A stretch of 64,000 nucleotides of DNA from Saccharina japonica (Eukaryota; Sar; Phaeophyceae; Laminariales; Laminariaceae): NCBI GenBank assembly GCA_008828725.1, contig MEHQ01000605.1, positions 1,121,067 to 1,185,066 of the forward strand, written 5' to 3'. The position numbers were made by a program, and so were the translations under genes. Positions 26,801 to 35,800 of the stretch are shown here, in pieces; the stretch's first letter is position 1; each line of letters starts with the position of its first letter. A model generated the notes under the pieces. It was given only the letters and a program-made list of their open reading frames with translations, was not told the origin of the DNA and searched no databases.

Positions 26801-29800
26801 CCTATTGTGCAAGGTGGTCCAGGTAAAATGGTCGATTCCCTGAAAGCGGAACATGTTCCAACATAATGCCAGCCACGTCACAAACTTCGCGAGGTTGTTT
26901 TAAAAGTTCTGCAACACTTTGATCGTGTCACTCTCGCGAATAATGCCCGTGCTGGTACATATACCGCCATAACCGATTTACAACGAACATGGTTGTCCTG
27001 ATGTCGGCACGCGTCTGTCGACGACGCATGCCACGGAAGAGGTGCACCGTGGTCACCTGAGAAACACCATACCTCACCTAAAAAACTGATGCTGGAGGAT
27101 AAGAAAAGTACTACGCGATCAAAGCTTCGATGACCTAAGCACAAAGTGAAACAAATTCGACACACGAATGAAAATCCGATGATCTTGGTTGGGTTAAGCA
27201 GCGCCGTCGTCCAGAAAAAGCAAAGAGCCAAAAGAAGTGATACCCCTATCGTAGCACTCGCCCGACGCCTAAGCCTAACAGTCTACTTGGCCGTGACAGT
27301 CTATATTCTAAACGGAACTGAGTGGGTTGATTGGAACGAGAACAGCTATCAGCAAGCTAGACACACGACGCAAAAGTTTACGATTTAGAAACCGAATAAT
27401 TATTAGTCGACAGTCGAACCGATCGACTACTATACGTAGAAGTATGGGCCTCATACAGGTCAATCACTCTGTTAAACATAACGACGAAAATTTCATCTTG
27501 GCACTCACAAATTCTCAAGCGAGGCTAAGTCGTCGAAGATACCAGATGGAAGTACTCCAAGGTCGTTGAAAGGAAGAGCCCTGCGTGATCGTTGTGAAAA
27601 TGACGTGCTGGGCGTGACGCGTGTTCCAGATGTCCAGACGTACTACATACAACCCGTTAGGTATGTGTCATCGCAGTCCTAGATGCGATAGCATCGAATT
27701 AGACCATCCGCGGCACGTGATCATATTTTTGACAATCTGCTGTGCCATGGGTAAGTAAGTATATCGATAAATATGGACCCGTATGTGATACTGTAGCTTA
27801 CTATTAGGTTATACGATGAACACACATATCGATTTATTACACCTTCACCGAACCGTTTTTCTCCAAACTAAAATTGCACGGTAGTGCTGTGTGGAATGTG
27901 GGTGTTCTCACTGCACATGAACACTACTGTAAATGTATTTTGAACATCCTGTACAAACAGCATAATTTATTAGTAGTAGCGCGGGGCTTCTTGCGTTACT
28001 TATATTCTGTGACACGCAGCCCAACATTGGAATGAGCCCCTTTCTTCGTGATAAACTAGAGTGCATTGAAATCGCACAGGACATGCCACGTCCACGAGCC
28101 GGTTGAACGTAGCTTCCCGACAGCTAAAACATGCAATTACTGCAACACCCGTACTTCTCGAATATATGTAGAACATGTGATATCGAAAAACTAGCAGTAT
28201 TTCGCCCGTCACTCACAGAAGGTTTAGAGCGACCATTCCCTCGAAGACGTCTGGCGGCAGGCTGTCCAACCTATTGTTTGAAATGCGCCTGCTCCATTGC
28301 CGGCGGTTACAGCCAGCACGGGGCATGCACGTATTGTGTGCAGGTGGTTTGATGTTAAGGGCGACAGCTCCTATAGCCGGCACGACTTAGGTTACGCCTG
28401 CGGGCAAGAGCCTCCCAAACCAATATTTCGGTGCGGCAGCTGACGCACAACAGCAACTCTACACCGGTGTAACAGTGGTAAAACCAGAGGAGGCCCATCA
28501 ACACGTCCCGGCTTACACAGAAAGAAACGACGTGCGCAACTCGCATTCGCTCGAAATAAAAGATAACCGAAAGGATCCAATATAGTTGAGGCCCTTTTTA
28601 CGTTGACGTAGTGGAAACACACATGAGGCCAGCCACTCATATTGAAACCACTGAAATATGTTGAAAATATCGGAATCATGTACTGCTTGAGCTGGAATTA
28701 AGTCATATTTGTGTTTAACTTGTATTACGTATTGCGGTTACCGACGGTTTTGTTTTAATCGTGCCTGCCAAGGTGAACGCTAAACATTCCGGAACCAGAA
28801 ACGCTGCATCTACTCTACTCGACTGCGGCGTTCTCATTTATGTATGTCTGTCAATCTCGTTTCTACTTGTATTATCGTCGCGAGTTCACTGATACAAACA
28901 AATAGTGCAAGGTTTCTTCAGCAATACGTGTCGCCAACGTCTAAGCGTTGCGAAAACGTAACGTATGATAACATCCGAAAATACAAGTCGAACGGGAAAG
29001 GTAGCCTGCAGACACAATTTGCGAAGACCCAATGCTCTGCCAAATTCATGATACATCAATCGCGCTGTCTCCGTCTCCGATAGACCCGCCGGACGAGGCA
29101 GTCGGATACACGCTGCGTAGAGCCTGGCATGCAGGCTTGGGGTACCTCGAGACGATGTCGCCAATACTAAGGCAAGGGCTAGAGTAGGAGTAGGAGTATC
29201 GCCCGAAATATATGAGGCTATTCACTCAAAAATGTAAATTCCTCATTTAACAACTGACTCTGGTCATGCTTGTCGATTAGCTTCGATGTACATCTCCATG
29301 GGCTCGATTTACGTAACTAGTAGTTACCGTGCAGAGTACGGGTGGAAGCCAAACGTAGCGGGCAACTCCGCATGTCACACGTTACATTAGTGGGAAGTGT
29401 TTGGGCTGAAGCATGAATGGTTATGTCACGTGCGGTGAAGAATTACCCATATTTGAGGCATATGTCCAGGCCTTACGCGTGGTCAAAACTTGTGTGTGTT
29501 CTGTACGACGTCCATCATCCCACCAGGAACTCGGGTGTGCTATATGCAACATATATGTTTGCACAGTGAACATACTGCTGTGAGTTACCTGCGCCAGGGG
29601 CAAAATATTTGGCGCTATATGTACAAACGTCTCATGCTGGTACCTGATCTTTGGTTCGGGCAACTACCCGAAAAATGGGGGCAAACACCGGGCGATATAC
29701 GTGGTACCCCACACTTTGTAAAATACCACTTTTACAGGTACGGGTGAGGGTCCAACATTGATGAAACTACTCAAACATTCCTTAGGTTCTGTACTACGTC

Positions 29801-32800
29801 ATATTTAATGTACATATCCCATATTTTACACGAGGTTTGCAAGGCGTCCGAAATCCCAATGCAGAACTTTTGTGAGTTCTGTAACACTTCAAAAACCCTC
29901 GTCGGGATTCGCAAGCCATAGAGAACATAACCTAAACATTCTTCAACCCCTACCAGAGCTCGGCTCGTTTTTCTCAATGTTCCATTAACTCTATACGGCG
30001 TCGAGAGGTTGACGTTCCGACCGAAAACGATATCACGTCTACCAGATACTCATTTCGAAATATGTAGACGCATAGCAAATAATACGCCGTTCAGGTTCAC
30101 TCACAGTAGAGTTAGAGATCCGGCAACTCCTTCGAGCATCTCTGCACTGAGCGTGGTGAGCTCGTTGCCGCTCAAACCCCTGTATCGTCAATCACAGCAG
30201 GGGGGGGGGTGTATCAGAAGGTCTCAACCCAACGTCAGGACAGGGATCGGTTGATGAAACATTGATATGCTGACAGACGGCGTGTCGTACGTATAGTCTA
30301 GGTTCAGACAGGAATGTCATGACGACCGACGCCACCAGTACTTTACTTACCAGTGGCGGTAGAATATCGACGGCGCTGTGTGAAAATACGGAAACCATGC
30401 CGTCGGAGGACGGTGGACGCGAGGTGTCGGTGTTCATGGTCTGGCTACACGTTACTCTTCGCAGTTTTGACAACCTGGCCAGCTCTACTTTCCTAGTATA
30501 CGGTGGATCTCGCTGAATTACCGACGCAAGACATTTTAGATAAATACAGCAGCCCTAACGAGTGGACAAAACCTCAGGGGTGGGCGTGGTGGCACGAGCA
30601 ATACTACAAACCCCTTTAACAGAGCAACATATTGATTCCATGTTTTCATTCGCCGCCGTGTACGGAATAATCTTGTATGTCCCATACCAAGTACAAATTG
30701 ACCCTACCTGCCCAGACCCCTGGATGTCGTCCCTCATATATGCGGTCAAAGGATGGGTACGCTTCCCGGGTAGCCGCGCCGCAAACACGTTGGCGCTGAA
30801 ATACGTTGAAGATATCATCACTTACAGCACTTCCAAAGCCGGTGTGTCCAGAAGTGCCCCTGGCTCCAGGGTGGTCAAGTCGTTGCTCCCCAAAGACCTG
30901 ATCCGTCAAGGCAGGCCGTTCAGGAAGCATTTCAGACCAAGTTATGGCGATGATCGGTTGACCTCAACCCGCTTTCTATCAGTTTGGAAATGGCAAACAA
31001 ACTGAACGTGCCTGTGTAACAGAGAACCGACCTTGAAGCAATGATTACCACAAAGGTTAATTGAATCGGTGTGTTCCAGTGTAGGCCACGTGCTCGAAAT
31101 CAGCAATACATGCTGACCTTGGTCAATTAGGCGGCCTAATTTGCAAACCGTCAGATGACAAACATCGGGTAGATACCACACCGAACGGTCGGGTCGTGAC
31201 TATATGATCACGCATTCCTGTCAACAGACAAACTCTTCACGTATATAAACCACCAACCTCCACTCATTGGTGGACAGGAGGTTTCCGTTCCAGCATCCGA
31301 CAATTGAACTAATCTAGCGGTGGAATGCCCTTTCTTCCTCAGCTTTGACGTACACAGCTAAAGGTATGCGTGTACTTGTATGGCCTGCGTGTTTGCTGGA
31401 CGTATCAAAACAAACGTATTGGCTGTTTGGGGGAGTAAGGCAACAAAGTACTTTCCGCCGGTACCCACAAAGGCAAAAGCATGTCGACGCACGAACGCGT
31501 CAATCATATGTAAAGTTACCGAACTCAGGAAGTTACAGCTCGCAACTATAGAAAGCTGTATGACATAGACAACGTGACAGAAAATATTGTCCAGATCATG
31601 GCACTACTGTAGTACCTAAACGCAAAGGCTTCGGATAAGAGGCACCGATCGTATATCCAGCGATACAAAACCATATTAGCCAGGGGCCAACAAGGGATCA
31701 CATCATTGAGATTAAGGCTCTTGGTCGGCGACAATGATTACGTAGTGCGATCGTCAAAAGTTAGCACATGGACGGGTTCTTGGTACACCGTCGTCCGATC
31801 GAAGTGTGTGTGAGTTTGAACACTACACCACGCCACTGAGGCTTACGCATTTAACATACTGTGTATAACCAGAAAACGCCGTCAGAGCTGTGTCAGCTAG
31901 CCGGCTCTTAGCGTAGGTGAATATGTCCTTCTGGGCCAGAACATCGTGTGTTCCACGACTGTGTCGAGATCCACCCCATATTCAAAAGAAAAACGGTTAC
32001 ACACCTTAACAACGTAAAAATAAAATCGAATCTACGTACCAGCAAAAGGAGGGTGTGACGAGAAAAGCGGACGGAGTACCTCGTCGCCATGAAGAACCCC
32101 TATAAATCGCGTGAAGTTCTGATTGTTTATGTTCGTTTTACTCTACGTGCAATAAATACCCGCCTGATCCACGGCTGTCCCTGTTCGTGAAAGTGGTAAC
32201 TATATATGGATCACTTGTAAGCAAAAATGAGTCGTCCGGCCGAACGGCGATGCCATTATCGATACATTGACGCCATATCATGTGTTGCTCACAGTGATCG
32301 TAGGTTGGCCAATCCTTCGAAGACCCCGACTGGCAGGACCTCCATTCCGTTAGATGTTAAATCCCTAAAGCGGTGTATCCCCACGCCGGCAGTAAAGGTA
32401 TAATATTAGTAGTAAAGGGGCGGCACAGGGTAAGAAACTCGTAGGTGAGGCTGGTCACGGTGGTTATACGCCAAAGTGATGATGAATTTCTGCACTTGGG
32501 GCGCCCCATACATCGCTCAAATAGTAGCCTGGAAGAAAGCTCTTTCTCCCATCACGGTGGACAATAGCGATGACCTACCGTAACCATGCAAACAAACCGA
32601 GTCTTATTAAGACAACTATAAGTCGACCCCTATTGGGTTGTTACTCGTGTGGAGGGGCCCGCCAGTAGATGGTATGCTGAGCGCGACGTGCTGTCCCTCT
32701 CGTAGCACAAGTATGGCAAACTGCCTGACTCAGTGGTATTACATGAGCATCACAGGTATGTTGACAGTGTTTTCGTCAGACAGCACCCTACAGCTTCTGG

Positions 32801-35800
32801 CTGTTCCGTTCGTGTGAGCGAATATGACCGAAACAACGACCAACCGATATATATATATATATATACATAACGATATTCCCAGGGGAATCATGGCTCGTTC
32901 ACCACCATTACCTACAATATTTGTCACTCGACCAGAAGAAGGGATAATTCGTCGGATTGAGGGCAAGCGCCAAACTAACTGCGGGATGCTATGGTCCACT
33001 TTACCCTTACGACACCTGAAAAACACTGCCCGGTTGAAGAAACGAACTCCGAAAATGAATAAACTTACAGTATTTCCAAAGATGTAGCGCCCCTAAAGCT
33101 TCCGGGCTGTAGAATTAGGTCGTTGTTCGTGAGAGACCTGAGGCACCACAGCACAACCGAGTATTTGTGCGACGGTGAGGAAATTCGATCCGTAGAGGGG
33201 CCCATTCAGCAGTATGCATTTTCCATGCACGACAAGTCCCCAGAACAGGGAAAGAGTAGACCAACAAATGGCCAGCCGAGTTTATGTTGCGGTACAAATG
33301 TCAGGAAAATGCGCTGGTAGAGCAACATATCTGCGCAAACCCTCAAGTTGGGTTGTCAGATACTTCGTTAACATCTACCCCAAATGTCGAAGTATCACTC
33401 TCACAATGGTTGTTTATTCATAGCTCAGAGTAATTAGAATATTGCTTTACACCAAGCATGTGGTCACGCTATCCGGCTACAATCATATTGCGAGAACGAA
33501 ACACAACACAATGCCTATCGCAGTAGGTAACACAATAGTACATCTTCGCTATCCCGTCCAAACCATGTGCAAACCATGGAAAACACTCTAAACATGCATG
33601 ACATGTACACCCAAACGAAGATAAGGAGTACGACGGGAATAAATGGCCTTTTTTAGCCCAAATCCAAGTCTCCCTATATATATCAGTAGGTCGCGTCTAC
33701 TATAACAACTTCGATAAGTTACTCTTTCCGATTTTGGAGGAGGTATGAATGGTGCTGACAACGTTATATGAGAACGAAAGACCGTGTCAGCATGAATCGA
33801 GGTACGACAAGCATGTCCACTCGATAACCGTTCGACATGCAATGCTTTTGAAGTTACGCAGGCCCCTTTTATGACGTTTGCAGTTGTAGATGCTTTCCCG
33901 CCTGCGAATATACCTCTGAGCAACGGCACGATACGTTCGGAAGGTTGTATGGAAATATCGGTCAACATGGAGCTAGGAGATACATGGTTGAAGAGTGGAT
34001 GTTGACGCCGGGATTGTATCACTGGCGGTATCTCAGGGCTCACTCACAGTTCGCGTAGAGACGTCAAACCTTCGAAGACACCAGGTGGCAGGGATTCCAT
34101 GCCGTTGTTGCGCAATTCTCTGCAACGGTTTACCATTGCGTCATCGCAGGAGCAGCAGAAACGGCGGTAAGGAACGGGAGATATAGACCTCTTTTTAGTC
34201 CGCCACAGTCATACCGCATGAGTAATACTACACGTTTTCAGGGAACTAGCTATGAAGAAGGACTGGGTCGTGTTGTGGGATGAAGGACTGACGATCTGAG
34301 TACCTATAAGTACTGAGCGCTCAATTTAGCTACCTGCAAGCGTGTAAAAAACAATAGTTAACAAAAACATACATTTCATCGGCCGGATCTCCGCGTAAGG
34401 TATTGCGTGCGAACGGCAGCAAATCGTCTACTCAAGGCCATTAAACGATTTCTTCCGACAGGAAACCGTAGTTTATTGCAGCACATGTCTGCGCAGTCGG
34501 TAGATGCCAAACCGCACTGCTTACACTACAGTAGCAACTCTGTTTGAGACGTGCTCTACATATTATAGTTCACTAAGTAAAACCGTGACCAACGTTGGCG
34601 CTGGCTACTAATCGGTCGATAGGTATATTATTTGAGAGCGTTGCACGAGGCGGAAGCGTTGCGTTTGCTCATTTATTCGCCCACTGCATGGCATGTTATA
34701 CACCAGACAACGTTGGTACTGCCTCGCTTACAAATCTTCCAAAGCTGTAGCCCCGATAAAGTGTCCAGGCTGCAGAATAAGGCTGTTCCTTTCGAAATTC
34801 CTGTGGAACCGAGTCATAAGCACAACAGTGTGAGACAAGGGCGAATGTTCGTAGGGAACGGCGATGCGGACGTGCAGGAGATTAATGCAGAAAAACACTA
34901 CAGCACAAGAAACACCCGATATCAGTTTATCAGACAATAATAAAGGCTGTATCAATACGCACGGCCGACGTGTTACCCTGTTGGTATACATATAACGACC
35001 AAACCCCTAACGTTCATCAGACCGTTTGTTTGAAGTATCTCTGATAACACTTGTGTGTGTCAAACTTCTACGAATAACTCGTAGACTATTGTCGAATAGA
35101 CAGTTGGACGCGGTCACTTCGTCAGACTGACGTTCAATTAAACGAAATTGAAACACGACGCAAAGAGTGCAGCGCTAGATTAAAATCACTTGATTTTCCA
35201 GTTGTTAACACAGGCTCTGGCACCCCATGCCACATCTCTTGTAAAGCAAAGGACACGATATCGCGACACGTACATCGCAAACGCGAGAGAGTACCACGCA
35301 CCAATAAAGATAGTACTACATAAATGATACGGTCAGGGGATGGAGGCCACTATGGCAGTGAGCGAGGTTAATGTGTGCTGGCTCTCCCGCGTCCCGCTGT
35401 TGGGCCTACGAAATCACGAGATATGTGAACACCACCACCGTTGATGGTAAAAAAGGCAAACATTAGTTATTCGGAAGGAAGAGCGTAAGCCAAAGAAGCA
35501 CTGGCGGAAGCCCTGTCAACAGAACAAAAGACACCCTGTTAGGGATTTGCACTACTCACACTCTTAGAAGCGCCCCGAAAGCATTGAAGAAGTCGAGAGG
35601 CAGGGTGGTGATTTGGTTGTTGAAGAGGATCCTGTAAAAAAACGTATCGGTCGTGGTTATTGCGAAAGTGGGCATTTGGGGGCAGGTCAACATAAATATA
35701 TGTTTGGATCATATTATTTTCTTTGTAGCGGAGAGAGTTCGATCACACGGCGTGCAAACTATAAGCGATATCACCGTTGTTACGGCACAATGCCAAACAA

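Noticed and set aside
30340..30375. Possible LRR exon fragment (AVDILPPL) with a GTAAGT donor on the minus strand
   Set aside because: Only about 25 nt of resemblance, with no N-terminal half of the repeat.
31690..31740. LRR-like text KSLNLNDVIPCWPLANM on the minus strand
   Set aside because: No GT donor at the expected place and no LPxGxF core.
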